The notes beneath the pieces were generated by a model. It worked only from the letters and a program-made list of their open reading frames with translations. It had not been told where the DNA came from and made no database searches. 64,000 bases of DNA from Leishmania donovani (taxonomy: Eukaryota > Euglenozoa > Kinetoplastea > Trypanosomatida > Trypanosomatidae). The stretch spans positions 1 to 64,000 of the forward strand of contig NC_018229.1 in NCBI RefSeq assembly GCF_000227135.1. Direction: 5' to 3'. This document shows positions 1 through 9,181 of this stretch, piece by piece. Each line of letters begins with the position of its first letter. The stretch's first letter is position 1. The position numbers and the translations under genes are program-made.

Positions 1-401
1 AGATTGATCCGCTTGCTCAGCCGTTCCCACTCCGCCACCGTGGCGACGTACGGGTTCATGCCAACAACTGCTTTGGAGCCGAGATTGACGGCAATCCACT
101 CCTCGAGCGACGGGACCTCTGGCTTGCCTTGCTTCATGAGATCAAACTCGGGGTACTTCTCCTCCTCCGCGGCCAACCAGTAGCGTCCGTCTGTCCACAG
201 GAGCGCCTTCTCCATCGTGATGAGGGCGGTGCCGGCGCTGCCGTGGAAGTGAGAGATGAATGCGCGAGCCTGCAGGTGCGTCGCCACGTACTCGCTGTTG
301 TGCGCGTCGCTGCTGGGGACGATGAGTGCGGCCACGGTGGCCTCCTGCATCTTCTCACGCACCGCGTGCAGCACGGCAGCGCCAGAAGCCTTCATTATCA
401 T
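1..401 (-). CDS. Aminopeptidase P (Xaa-Pro aminopeptidase 1-like), N-terminal part, cut by window edge
   Basis: Cytosolic aminopeptidase P removes an N-terminal residue that precedes proline, using a dimetal centre in its C-terminal pita-bread domain. Only the first ~133 codons are here. The minus frame is open from the ATG at 399-401 (a second in-frame ATG is at 393-395) to the window edge. Family landmarks of the N-terminal creatinase-like domain are readable: VPSSDAHNSEYVA, then FHGSAGTALIT, then ALLWTDGRYWLAAE, then PEVPSLEEWIAVNLG. These occur in the order and spacing of XPNPEP1-type enzymes. The catalytic domain lies outside the window, so activity cannot be judged. It is the last gene here in the direction of transcription. 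Confidence 0.88.
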   Translation of the reverse strand, partial: MIMKASGAAVLHAVREKMQEATVAALIVPSSDAHNSEYVATHLQARAFISHFHGSAGTALITMEKALLWTDGRYWLAAEEEKYPEFDLMKQGKPEVPSLEEWIAVNLGSKAVVGMNPYVATVAEWERLSKRIN

Positions 402-947
402 AGAATGTCGAGGGGCTGTGATTGTGCGTGTTTGGAAGACGCGGCACTGGTGTGTTGCTCTCGCCTAGAAGTGAATAAAGACGCGTGGAGTCTCGAATCG
501 AGCGCGCAGAGGGTGACAAATCGTCGCTCTTAGGAACGTGCCCGTCGAGTCTCTTACCAGGTGCAGGAAAGTGGGGGGGAGGGGGGACACCGGGCAGTAG
601 TGCGTGGATCGAAAAGTGCTTAGAGGGTGGGGAGCGTAGGAGGGCGGTAAAACACCACGCACACAACACTGCGGGACTGTCACAGGGGAAGGATAAGGTT
701 AAGTGAGTGAAGGACTACCGCTTCGATCTCTCACTTGCACGCAAAGTCGTGACAGAAAGAAAATGTTTGGCAGAGGAGGATAGTTCGGAAGGCATGCTGG
801 CAAGCAAAGTCACGCACCTCTTCGCTTCGGTCTTTTCCTATGTGACCGGGTGTGGAGAAAACGCAGGTGGAGGGAGGGGGCACCGCCACGGCAGCGCTGG
901 ATGCCCACGACTGTGATGCGCTCTCGTGTTTCCTATATTATGCACCA
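402..947. other. Intergenic spacer, no gene seen
   Basis: This separates the aminopeptidase P start from the stop of the small frameshifted gene. On the minus strand a pyrimidine-rich stretch ending in ttctag (AG near 456) could be the aminopeptidase splice acceptor. Short ORFs here lack coding character. Confidence 0.6.
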
Positions 948-1213
948 TCAGTAGACCGACTGAGAGTGGAAAGTGTTGAACATCTCGACGTACTCCTGCG
1001 CGTCGGAGCCGGGCTCATGCGCAGCAGCTGGAACTCGTGCATCTCGTTGTGAGTAGCATCATCGCCTTTCGCGTGAGAGAAGTGGAACGCCCGTTCCACA
1101 AAGTTATCTCTCTCGTCATCGAGCACGCTGCGGCTCCACAGCGAAGGATAGGCGGCCCGGAAGGCTTCACTGCAGAACTCGTTGTGCCACTCCAGAGCTC
1201 CGGCTTGAGGCAT
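948..1213 (-). pseudogene. Small conserved-looking gene (about 88 residues) with a one-base frameshift
   Basis: From the ATG at 1211-1213 the frame reads a natural-looking acidic/aromatic sequence (MPQAGALEWHNEFCSEAF, later FVERAFHFSHAKG and HEFQLLR). After codon 65 (about 1019) that frame becomes Ser/Arg/Thr-rich and ends at 938. The -1-shifted frame instead continues smoothly as HEPGSDAQEYVEMFNTFHSQ and ends at a TGA at 948-950. The ATG-to-TGA distance is 266 nt, one base short of a multiple of three. A pyrimidine-rich tract with AG lies upstream of the ATG. I do not recognise the family. Either the assembly has lost a base in an intact gene or the gene is broken in this strain. Read without the shift, the product would be 91 residues with an improbable tail. 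Confidence 0.55.
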
Positions 1214-2693
1214 GCGGAAGGACGGGAAAGAACAAGGAGGCGTGCGCGACGGCGTAACGACTTTCCTTTCACGGTGCGGGGAGAAGGGGCCAAGAAGAGA
1301 TGTGTATATACACATAGAAGTGTGTAGTAGAGGGGAGGGGGGCCGAGCGCCGGGCCAGCAGAGGCTCTGCCGTTCGCCTCCTGTGGCATATCATCGTTCT
1401 CCCCCATTCGGGAGTGTGGCGCGGCTTTGATAGTGCTTGCGTGTATGCTCTTCAGTGAAGCAGGGCACATAGCAAAAATCGGAGAAAAGAGAAGTAAGGA
1501 TCAACACGAAAGCAGAGGTGCGCTGTCTTGAAAAAGATGGTGTCGGAAAGGCGGAGAAACGCACACGAAAGACCCGCCGGCTGTGGCATCTCGTCTAACT
1601 CTCGACTAAGCGACGAGGTGCGGCGTGCACGACCCCCACTTCAGGGAGCGGAAGAGGCCGAAGAACAGAAGGGAGAGCATTCCCATGCTTCGCAGAACCA
1701 CGGCACCAGCACTAGCTTGCCGCCCCAGAAGCACTAGAAGCAAGCCGGCGGCGCCACGCAGCTCCACAAAAAAAAAAACGTCAAAGGATGGAAAAGTCGA
1801 CGGATGCAACGTGGGTTACCGTTGTGGCCCGACGGCCTTGCAGCGGAGCGCCATCAGACGACTTCTCAGACACTCTCGTGACGCCTGTGGCCATTCTTTC
1901 GGGAGCCAGGCTTGCTGGTCTGGCGAGCAGGCAGATGTTGCAGGTGTCCAACACGCCCACTTTGCGGAAGTAAAGAGACCCGCGCACACACACCAAAGGC
2001 AGAACAGCACAAACAGAAAAGAAACGAGAGCGCGTGAGGTGACGCCGGAGACGCACTCCGTGACGCCGTGGAAGCCGCAATGAAGTCCGTGCTTGGGCGG
2101 CAAGGTGTGTGGCCATGAGCGTAAGCTCACTCGCCCCTATGCTCTCCTCTGAGTCACCAGGCACACACACATGGCAGTGAAACGGATAAGCTAAGCACAT
2201 GAGTCATGCTGGTCAAGTGGTGTGCGCATCGTTTTGGCGTTTCCATCAACGGCGACACCAACACCAAGCAGAAGAGAGGCACAAGGCTCCGTGGCGGCGG
2301 TCTTGAAGACAGAAAAATAAAGACGAGAAAAGCGCCTCTGCCCCCCCCCCCTGTACGTGCAGCGCCGTAGGCTTGTCGCGACACAACGCCGCACCGGTGA
2401 GCTACTCGCCTCGAGTGTGCAGAAGATGAGCCGCTCCACGGACTATGTTGGGAAGCATTGAGGTTCGCTAGCGCCCCGTGTATTGATGGCTGTCGGCCAT
2501 TGTTTCGATGGTTGACTGCCCTTTTGAGAATAAGAAGGCAGAGCAGCAGCGCTACCTCGCTCTCCAACACCTCTCGTCAGAAAGACGGCGGCGGGCGCGG
2601 CGCATGAGTGCGTGTGCAAATGTGCACTCTGGGAGGGGGTGGAAGAGGCGCGAATCGCGTGAGAGAGCGCGAGAGAGGCGAGGCAGAATCGCT
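1214..2693. other. Intergenic spacer, no convincing gene
   Basis: About 1.5 kb with homopolymers (A-run at ~1769-1779, C-run at ~2341-2350) and short ORFs. One hydrophobic minus frame at 1606-1809 lacks an upstream ATG and was not called. Confidence 0.5.
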
Positions 2694-3585
2694 TCAGTCG
2701 CAATTTAGTCGCCCGCAGGTAATTGAGCGCGCCTGCATGCGTTCACGAGTAAGAACAGATCGACAAAGACAAGCCCTCCCCCTGCAGTTACGGGTTGGGA
2801 GGAGACGCAACGCGGGATTCGCAAAGAGAATGAGATGTGCACCCGCGACGCACACGCATGCATAGGCGTAGTCGAGGAGGCATGTCGGGTTGAGGAGGAT
2901 ACGCCAGAACGCCTTCTGAGCACTCACAAGAAAGCCAAAAAAAAAAGCTCTACGGTGAGGCTTCCCTTGAAGCTGAATGACGGGCGCGTCGCAAATCAGC
3001 AGCGACAGCAAGCACAAGAGCGGCGGCGCCAGTGCTGCCGGTCTCCTGAAGCTGAATCCGCTAACGCGCTCGCCGTTCTTACTGAGATGGATGCCGCAGT
3101 TCATGTTGGTCGGTTGGCTGACTCTGCACCCCTGCTCACATGTGAGGCAATGTCCGGTACACTTGCAGTACGCGCAGTTCTCGGTCTTGCATGGGGTGCG
3201 AGTACCATCGACGATGTAGGAACCATCCTCACACGTCGCGCACAGACTGGCGATGCAGCCCGTGCAGTGCATCGCCTTGCACTCCTTCTCCGTGCTCGAC
3301 GTGCGCGTACCCTTGGCCACAATGGAGGTAGTGCTACTGCTGCTCTTGTTCGAGGAGGAGAGCGTGTAGCCGTCATTGCCCAGAGTGCGAACCCTCAGTG
3401 CGCCGCACGAACGGCAGCGAGGAGGTAAGTAATCAGGGCGTAGCTTGATCAACTGCGGTGCTAGCAGTTGTTGCAGCTCATGCGAGCGTACCTACCCTGC
3501 TGTGGGCCTGCAGATCCAGAAGGATAGAGCGCGCTGCTAGTGCAGATGATCGCGGCGGCAGCGAGCACCAAGGCGAGGAGCACAT
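2694..3585 (-). pseudogene. Remnant of a cysteine-rich surface protein gene, frame broken at least twice
   Basis: The minus strand carries the pieces of a secreted or surface cysteine-rich protein in different frames. A strong polypyrimidine tract ends at an AG near 3602, followed by an ATG at 3583-3585. A signal-peptide-like hydrophobic stretch (LLALVLAAAAIICTSSA) follows immediately, but in another frame. That frame ends at a TAG just after MSCNNC. The cysteine-rich part lies in a third frame at about 3440-3080, with clustered CxxC pairs (CTGCIASLCATCEDG, ENCAYCKCTGHCLTCEQGC). It is followed by a hydrophobic segment (PLLCLLSLLI) that could be a membrane or GPI-type tail. The frame stays open to 2694, but its last part looks non-coding. 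The layout resembles trypanosomatid surface-antigen-like proteins. Assembly indels are an alternative explanation. Confidence 0.5.
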
Positions 3586-4394
3586 GACCGAGCGCGCGAG
3601 ACTTTGACAGCGGTGGAGTTAAGAGAAAAGAGAAAGTGGCCGGGGCGGAAGCATGCGCCCGCACGCGGAGAGAGAGGGCAAGGGGAAAGAAGGAGCGTGG
3701 TGAAGCGTATACAAGAACGCTTGATGTCCGTTGGGTTAGCGCGCATGTGTTGCGCTGGCAGCGCGAGACACACGAAAGCATCAGCACCAAAGTGCGATTC
3801 GGTAGAGAACACGTACACGCACCTATCCACGGACAGAGGCGCGGAAGCGCACCGCTTTCAACGTGTCCTTCTCATGTTTCGGGAGCGCACATGGGGGAGT
3901 GAGCTGGAAGGCACCATGCACAATCAGACATGGCTCGCCGCCGGCACACAAGAAAGGCAAGCGTCTGCCCACGCGGTCTCTCGGACGGTATCCTCACTGG
4001 CGTTCTCACACAGAGAGCTCAACGCACACAGACACACACGTACGCGTGCCGTGCTCATCACTCCATTCTTCCCCGCACACGGAGACTTTGCCGAGCCGCT
4101 TCCACGTCCCGTGCCTTTAGCATGCGCGGGATGCAGTGATGTTGGCGGCAGTGCCTCAGCTGAGAAAGCAAGATAGCGCAGCAGCACAGGCATCCGCACG
4201 CACAGCCTGAGCGTGACGAAGAAGCCCGCTGCTGCATCCCTGCTGAGCACCACTGCTCCTCACAGACGGAATACGGTGTGTCCGCCCCGGCCTGCTCGCT
4301 TCGTTTGCTTTGGGGGAGAGGGGGGAGAAGAGCTTGAGGCACCTCTTCTCCTCCTTTATTCTTCGTCCTTCATAACCGGGGGGGGGGTGCGGAG

Positions 4395-4835
4395 GACACA
4401 CATAAGCCTCAGGGCGCGGTATCGNNNNNNNNNNNNNNNNNNNNNNNNNNNNNNNNNNNNNNNNNNNNNNNNNNNNNNNNNNNNNNNNNNNNNNNNNNNN
4501 NNNNNNNNNNNNNNNNNNNNNNNNNNNNNNNNNNNNNNNNNNNNNNNNNNNNNNNNNNNNNNNNNNNNNNNNNNNNNNNNNNNNNNNNNNNNNNNNNNNN
4601 NNNNNNNNNNNNNNNNNNNNNNNNNNNNNNNNNNNNNNNNNNNNNNNNNNNNNNNNNNNNNNNNNNNNNNNNNNNNNNNNNNNNNNNNNNNNNNNNNNNN
4701 NNNNNNNNNNNNNNNNNNNNNNNNNNNNNNNNNNNNNNNNNNNNNNNNNNNNNNNNNNNNNNNNNNNNNNNNNNNNNNNNNNNNNNNNNNNNNNNNNGGG
4801 GGGAGGGGCGGATTTTTGCCGTAAGGCGTGTGTCC
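4395..4835 (+). repeat. SIDER-like dispersed repeat, ends visible, middle unsequenced
   Basis: The left flank of the gap shares cctcagggcgcggtatcg and neighbouring bases with the fuller copy starting at 15225. The right flank shares ggatttttgccgtaaggcg with the inverted fragment at 20333-20520. The gap therefore probably lies inside one copy of this repeat family. Strand assignment is relative to the 15.2 kb copy. Confidence 0.55.
4425..4797. other. Assembly gap (373 N)
   Basis: A run of N bounded by repeat sequence and G-rich homopolymers. ORFs that cross it are not meaningful. Confidence 0.99.
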
Positions 4836-5409
4836 AGCGCTTCACCTCAACGAGAGCAAAGCATGAAAGCGCGGCGGGAGGGGACGCGCGGAGCTGCGAT
4901 GCGAAAGTGAGAGCAACACAGACGGACACAGAGACAGCAGTACACACACACTCGAAGAGAGACGACGATGGCGACGATGACGAGAGAACGCCGCAGGTCG
5001 GGTTAAAAAGGGGGGGTCGACGGGCGGAACGAGAGACAACAAAGAAATAAAGCAAACAAAATGCCGGAGACTCATGTGGCCAGCGAGCACCGGGCGAGGG
5101 AGAGACCACGTGCAGGAGAATGAGGACCACCGGACACCGCCACGCGCGCAGACATGAAAGGGCGCCTACTTTGAGTTGCTGCTGTTTATCGGCCTTCTCC
5201 GCATCTTTTCTTTCGTCGCAGTCCCCTCACACCCTCCATTCCTCTCGCACCCACGCTGCTTGCATGCCTTCCGCCCTTCGCGTGTTTGTGTACAGCCGAG
5301 TATTGGGCAGCCGCACTACAGTCGGCTTCTCTCACAGACCGCCTCAGGGGTGCGCACGAGCGCACCCGGTGGCTGGGGCAGCGTTGCACTTCCGCCTTTC
5401 GTTATCACT

Positions 5410-6066
5410 CTAGCTGAGAAGGAAGACGCCCGCGATGACGAATAGTGCCAGAGCCATGAGCAGCCTCAGCTGCTCCTGAATGTGGAGAAGGAGGGATGCG
5501 TTCTCGTTCTTCACGTGAAGCATCTGCGTCGTAGCTGCCTGTTTCGCGCCTGTGGCCTTTCGGTTGACGAGCGTCTTGCGCTCACTCGGCTCCAGATCGC
5601 CAACGACGTATTTGCCCATCATTTGATAGGCCGTGTCGCTGTGCCCGTTGCCCGTGAAGGCCTGCGTCGCGTCACCGCCGGCGCTGTAGAGCAAGATGTC
5701 GCGGCCGCCGGGATGCAGGTCCAGAAACGGGGTGACATCGTACACTTTATTATGGATGACGAGCCACGCGCCGGCAGCCGACTTTTTGGCAGCGACCTGC
5801 TCCAGGGTGATGTAGCGGCGACGCTCGTTTTCGGGCAGCTCGCCAACCTTGAGCTTCTCTAGCCTGCGCATGGCTCCTCTGCTGTGGTTTACCGCCTCGA
5901 AGCCCTCCGTGGCATCGGTGCCAATGTGAGCGAGAAGAATGTCGCGACCTCCAGGGTGGTCGTCGTAGAAATCGCTCACATCGTACACGCCGTTATTGAT
6001 GATGAGCCAGCCACTCTCCTTGCTGTTGTGCTCCGCCACCTGATCCCTGGTGTAGACTGCCGGCAT
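5410..6066 (-). CDS. Tail-anchored protein with two tandem cytochrome b5 domains
   Basis: A 218-residue protein with two cytochrome b5-type haem domains and one C-terminal membrane anchor. Domain 1 (about residues 4-78) has YDVSDFYDDHPGG with haem-ligand candidates His37 and His61. Domain 2 (about 85-159) has YDVTPFLDLHPGG with candidates His118 and His142. Residues ~199-217 form one hydrophobic helix at the extreme C-terminus, which suggests post-translational insertion into ER or outer mitochondrial membrane with both haem domains facing the cytosol. Such proteins pass single electrons to desaturases, hydroxylases or P450s; the partner here is unknown. Typical microsomal b5 has one haem domain in ~130 residues, so the duplication stands out. 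The ATG at 6064-6066 follows a pyrimidine-rich tract with AG a short way upstream. Confidence 0.9.
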   Translation of the reverse strand: MPAVYTRDQVAEHNSKESGWLIINNGVYDVSDFYDDHPGGRDILLAHIGTDATEGFEAVNHSRGAMRRLEKLKVGELPENERRRYITLEQVAAKKSAAGAWLVIHNKVYDVTPFLDLHPGGRDILLYSAGGDATQAFTGNGHSDTAYQMMGKYVVGDLEPSERKTLVNRKATGAKQAATTQMLHVKNENASLLLHIQEQLRLLMALALFVIAGVFLLS

Positions 6067-6711
6067 CGGCGCTACTCAACGGCTCGGCCAATGTGCCGGG
6101 TACAACGTATGGAAAGAATAACAAGCGAGGAAGGCGAATCACTGGGTGTGGGAAACTGCATATGCGGCTTTATGGCTACTGGCGCGCGTGCCTGTGGAGA
6201 GAAAGGGATAGAGGGGGATGGGGGTGTCACCGCTCGGTGTTTCGCTGTGCAAGGCAACGAATGCACGAAATAAGGGAAAGTGCGTTCCGTGAGCTGAGGT
6301 GGGCAGGCAGGCGGAGTGGGGGGGGGGTGCAGCAGTCGCGGAAGGTGCGGAACGGAGACGGTACAGAGGTGCGAAAGAATAGAGTGGGGGTAGGTGTGCA
6401 GCATCGATGTCTTCCCCAAGAGCGCAGATGCAAGGGTAAAGGATGCCTCCAAGCAAACAACGGAAGACGTGAAGGGTGGCGGACTGCTCGCTCGCTCTGT
6501 GAGAGAGAGAGAGAGAGAGCGAGCCTCGCCTGTCTGGCGAAACAACACGTTAGGTTCAACACCGGATAGCGAAAAGGCTTAAAGAGGCTGTGGGGTCCTT
6601 CGCGCGCGAGTGCAGCGCAGAAACTCACGTGTGCGTGTGTGTGGGCGTGTCAAGAAAGGTTTCCTCCCATGGCGAGGCCCTTCGTTTTCGCTGCCTCTTC
6701 ACGCAGCGCGT
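6067..6711. other. Intergenic spacer
   Basis: Trans-splicing signal for the cytochrome b5 gene at its left end, a (GA)n tract at about 6502-6519, and otherwise G-rich non-coding sequence. Confidence 0.6.
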
Positions 6712-7290
6712 TTACACCCCACACGCGCACACGCACCGCTGGGCAATCAGCCGGTACGACTCCTCGTACACGAGCGCACCGAACTGAAACGTCATGTCAA
6801 AGCCGCTTCCACCATCCGTGCCCAGCAGCGGAAGACACCTCTCTCCGTCGATGGCACAGTTCACGTACACGGTCGTCTGGGCACCTACTTGCTTTGCGAT
6901 GCCGCGCACTAGTCGCTGGCCGAGGCTCGTCGAGAAGGTAGATTGCACGCTGCCGTTCGTTCCAGCGGGCATGTCCTGCTGGCGCGCCGCCTCGAACTCC
7001 ATCAACTGCGATGAGGAGATGCTGACGCGGCCGCCGTCCCCGCTGAGCTGAAGTCCAACAGCGACGCTGCAGGCCCCAAGTTGCGGCACGCTCTGATTAG
7101 TGGGGCTCTCCGAGATGTGGACCCAGAAAAACCGGGTCCCGAAGGCGATCACTTCGATAAAGACGTTTGTGATAAACACGGCGTCTTCAGGTGCGCTGAC
7201 GCGATCTGCGCGCGCCTCGGCCGCCGCGTTGCCCTCGCTAGCCTTGTAGTAAAAGGGCACCCGCACGGCAGCAGTGCTCGGGGCCGGCAT
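6712..7290 (-). CDS. Proteasome assembly chaperone 4-like protein (PSMG4/PAC4 family)
   Basis: A 192-residue protein. The core (about residues 30-185) has the PAC4 pattern: a strand-rich start (VFITNVFIEVIAFGTRFFWVHI) like the family segment ending DSLFLWVG; a middle stretch with ACSVAVGLQL; LGQRLVRGIAKQVGAQTTVYV, matching the family's LAQRLARKTNKQVFVSY; and a C-terminal FGALVYEESYRLI. PAC3-PAC4 heterodimers guide assembly of the proteasome alpha ring, so a cytosolic or nuclear chaperone role is inferred. The ATG at 7288-7290 lies eight bases after an AG that ends a strong polypyrimidine tract (AG at 7299-7300), which rules out the longer upstream frame. It is larger than human PAC4 (~123 residues) because of an N-terminal extension and loops. 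Homology is by eye and should be tested by profile search. Confidence 0.62.
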   Translation of the reverse strand: MPAPSTAAVRVPFYYKASEGNAAAEARADRVSAPEDAVFITNVFIEVIAFGTRFFWVHISESPTNQSVPQLGACSVAVGLQLSGDGGRVSISSSQLMEFEAARQQDMPAGTNGSVQSTFSTSLGQRLVRGIAKQVGAQTTVYVNCAIDGERCLPLLGTDGGSGFDMTFQFGALVYEESYRLIAQRCVCACGV

Positions 7291-7905
7291 CGGGCAGGCT
7301 GAAGGCGTACGAAGGAAAATGAAAAATGCGCACACCCACGAGGCAGAGAACGAGACAGTGCACGTACGCACAAAGGGGGGGGGACAGGGGTGGTTAGGAA
7401 TGGAAAAGCGATGCGTGTTCACCGGCGCAGGCGCTTGTGGGCTGCAGGAACAGCAACAGTGGATGGAAAGCGGTTCTGGGCGCGCAATGAAAAGGCACAA
7501 GAAAAGAGAAGTCACGCGGCAAGGTGGGGGAGGGGGATGGGATAGAGGGCAAGGATATGGTTGTTCACGTGATCCACACCGATCCGAACGCATTGGCCCC
7601 AAGGGCTATTCTTGCGCTCGCAACAGGAACACAATATGCCGTGAGTTGCCGCCGCCACCGCTAGCGCCGGGGGAAGCAGAAAGTCAGAGAAATGAAGGCA
7701 TACGTTGCTTGCTGCTTTCTCCACTTGCGTCTCTCGGTATACGACAGAGGAGAGATGGGAAGCGTACCCACAACAGGCACATTACCGATACGAGAAACTC
7801 ACTCGTGCATGTGCGCGCAATCTGAAAAGCAGCTTCTCGCGCGCGCAGACACGAGGCGATGTCTTTGCAGGCAGCAGAGGTTCCATCACCGCACGAACAA
7901 ATTCC
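7291..7905. other. Intergenic spacer
   Basis: Splice-acceptor tract for the PAC4-like gene (about 7299-7325), then G-rich non-coding sequence. No gene seen. Confidence 0.6.
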
Positions 7906-9099
7906 TCACCTGTCCTCTTCCGGGCCAAACCAGACGGTTCCATCGTTCTCGTCATCGTCAGAGGAGTCGAACCCTTTCTTCTCAGCGGTTGTCGGACTCG
8001 ACGACCCACGGCGCTGCTGCTGCTGGATGAGCAAGTCCGCAACAAAGTCCGCTCCGCCATCGATGCCAGAAGCACCGCTGGCGCCACTGCGTCCCGATGC
8101 ATCGACGAGGTCCGCAAACAAGGCGCCGGTAGAGAGGATGTACGCCTCGCGCAGAAGTTTCTGTTTTGCTATTTTGCCCACCTCATGGCTCACGTGGGCG
8201 AAGAAGAGTCGCTCAAGTCGCTTGTCGATGGAGAGGATGCGGCGCACGCACTCGTCCTCTCTCATCAGCTCATAGTCGCAGAGTTTGCGGTAGGCGAGCA
8301 TGAGGACGGAGCACAGTGCAGGAATAACAGCGTCATATGACGGAGAAGCTGCCATGTACTCGAGGTGTCGCTGGTTCAGAAAAAGATACTTGATCTGCGC
8401 GTCGAGGTCGGATGATGTGGTCACCACCGGAAACGCCGGCGTCGCATCAAGTGTCTCTGCGTCCGTCGATGTCTGCAAGAGTGACTTGAGACCTGGCGAC
8501 ACGTGCTGGCGGAACTGCCGGAGGTTGCGCTGGGCCAGCGCCTTCGAGGCGGCCCCGCTTGCGTACGCAACCTCTAGCTCCAGCAGCAGCCCGTAAAAGC
8601 ACTCCACAAACTCCTCCCCGCCAATAGGGATGACAAGTATCTCAGAGAGCGAAATGGCAAGCGCGGCGTAGCAGGGAAGGTAGTACCGCGCCCAGTCCGC
8701 CGCCGAGCTGCTGCGCTGCCGAATCGCCGCTGGGGCGTTGGCGATGGAGACGTTGATGAAGTCGGCCCCCGTCGCACCAGGCTCGGCCGAGGCACTGCTG
8801 CTCGAAGACGCCAGCGCCCCTGTCGCACTTGCCGCAACTGCCACTGGCTTCTCAGCAGGCAGCTGAATGAGCCCCTCTTTGCTGACGCCGTCTCGATCGG
8901 TCGGGAGGCAGGCATCGGCGATGTTAAAGTATTTGCCTATCTCATGAAGATCGAGGTGCACAGTATTCATCCACAGCGTCCCCTCCTCGCTGTGCAGCTC
9001 CTTCAAGTACTCGAGGTACTTGACGCGCTTGTTGACGGCAAACTCGACGAGTGCCGTGCGGCTCTCAACACCTTTGATCTTCAGCACCTTCTTCAGCAT
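7906..9099 (-). CDS. Protein of unknown function, 397 residues
   Basis: I do not recognise this family. The ATG at 9097-9099 starts MLKKVLKIKGVESRTALVEF. The frame stays open upstream only through a (CA)n tract that would encode His-Thr repeats, which is clearly untranslated leader, so the internal ATG was chosen. Residues 1-65 look helical and basic. A Ser/Ala/Gly-rich linker follows (about 100-125). A long, probably all-helical region (about 140-345) contains WARYYLPCYAALAISLSEIL and ECFYGLLLELEVAY. The tail is Gln-, Ser- and Asp/Glu-rich and ends GTVWFGPEEDR. There is no signal peptide or clear membrane span. Coding character and a conserved-looking, charged C-terminus make it a real gene. 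Confidence 0.8.
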   Translation of the reverse strand: MLKKVLKIKGVESRTALVEFAVNKRVKYLEYLKELHSEEGTLWMNTVHLDLHEIGKYFNIADACLPTDRDGVSKEGLIQLPAEKPVAVAASATGALASSSSSASAEPGATGADFINVSIANAPAAIRQRSSSAADWARYYLPCYAALAISLSEILVIPIGGEEFVECFYGLLLELEVAYASGAASKALAQRNLRQFRQHVSPGLKSLLQTSTDAETLDATPAFPVVTTSSDLDAQIKYLFLNQRHLEYMAASPSYDAVIPALCSVLMLAYRKLCDYELMREDECVRRILSIDKRLERLFFAHVSHEVGKIAKQKLLREAYILSTGALFADLVDASGRSGASGASGIDGGADFVADLLIQQQQRRGSSSPTTAEKKGFDSSDDDENDGTVWFGPEEDR

Positions 9100-9130
9100 G
9101 AATTCCGTGTGTTGTGTTTTGCTTGCGTCT

Positions 9131-9181
9131 GTGTAGGTGTGTATGTGGGTGTGGGTGTGGGTGTGTGTGTGTGTGTGTGTG
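9131..9181. repeat. Imperfect (GT)n microsatellite near a splice acceptor
   Basis: Read on the minus strand this is (CA)n followed by ctacacag. It sits where the polypyrimidine tract of the 397-residue gene would be expected. Confidence 0.8.

Larger units (their letters stand above)
3605..5409. other. Intergenic region with repeat and sequencing gap
   Basis: No gene seen. It contains a SIDER-like repeat fragment interrupted by a 373-base run of N (4425-4797), and G/A-rich and CA-rich sequence. A small perfect hairpin (8-bp stem, 4-nt loop, 5348-5367) lies about 40 bases beyond the cytochrome b5 stop, in its probable 3' UTR. Confidence 0.6.

Noticed and set aside
1606..1809. Minus-strand hydrophobic ORF that looks like a small membrane protein
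   Set aside because: Its first codon is TTG with no upstream ATG, its reading depends on a T homopolymer, and the neighbouring frame is equally open. Not enough support for a gene.
4156..5130. ORFs that read through runs of N (also at 62.3 and 63.0 kb)
   Set aside because: The unknown bases make the reading frames meaningless.
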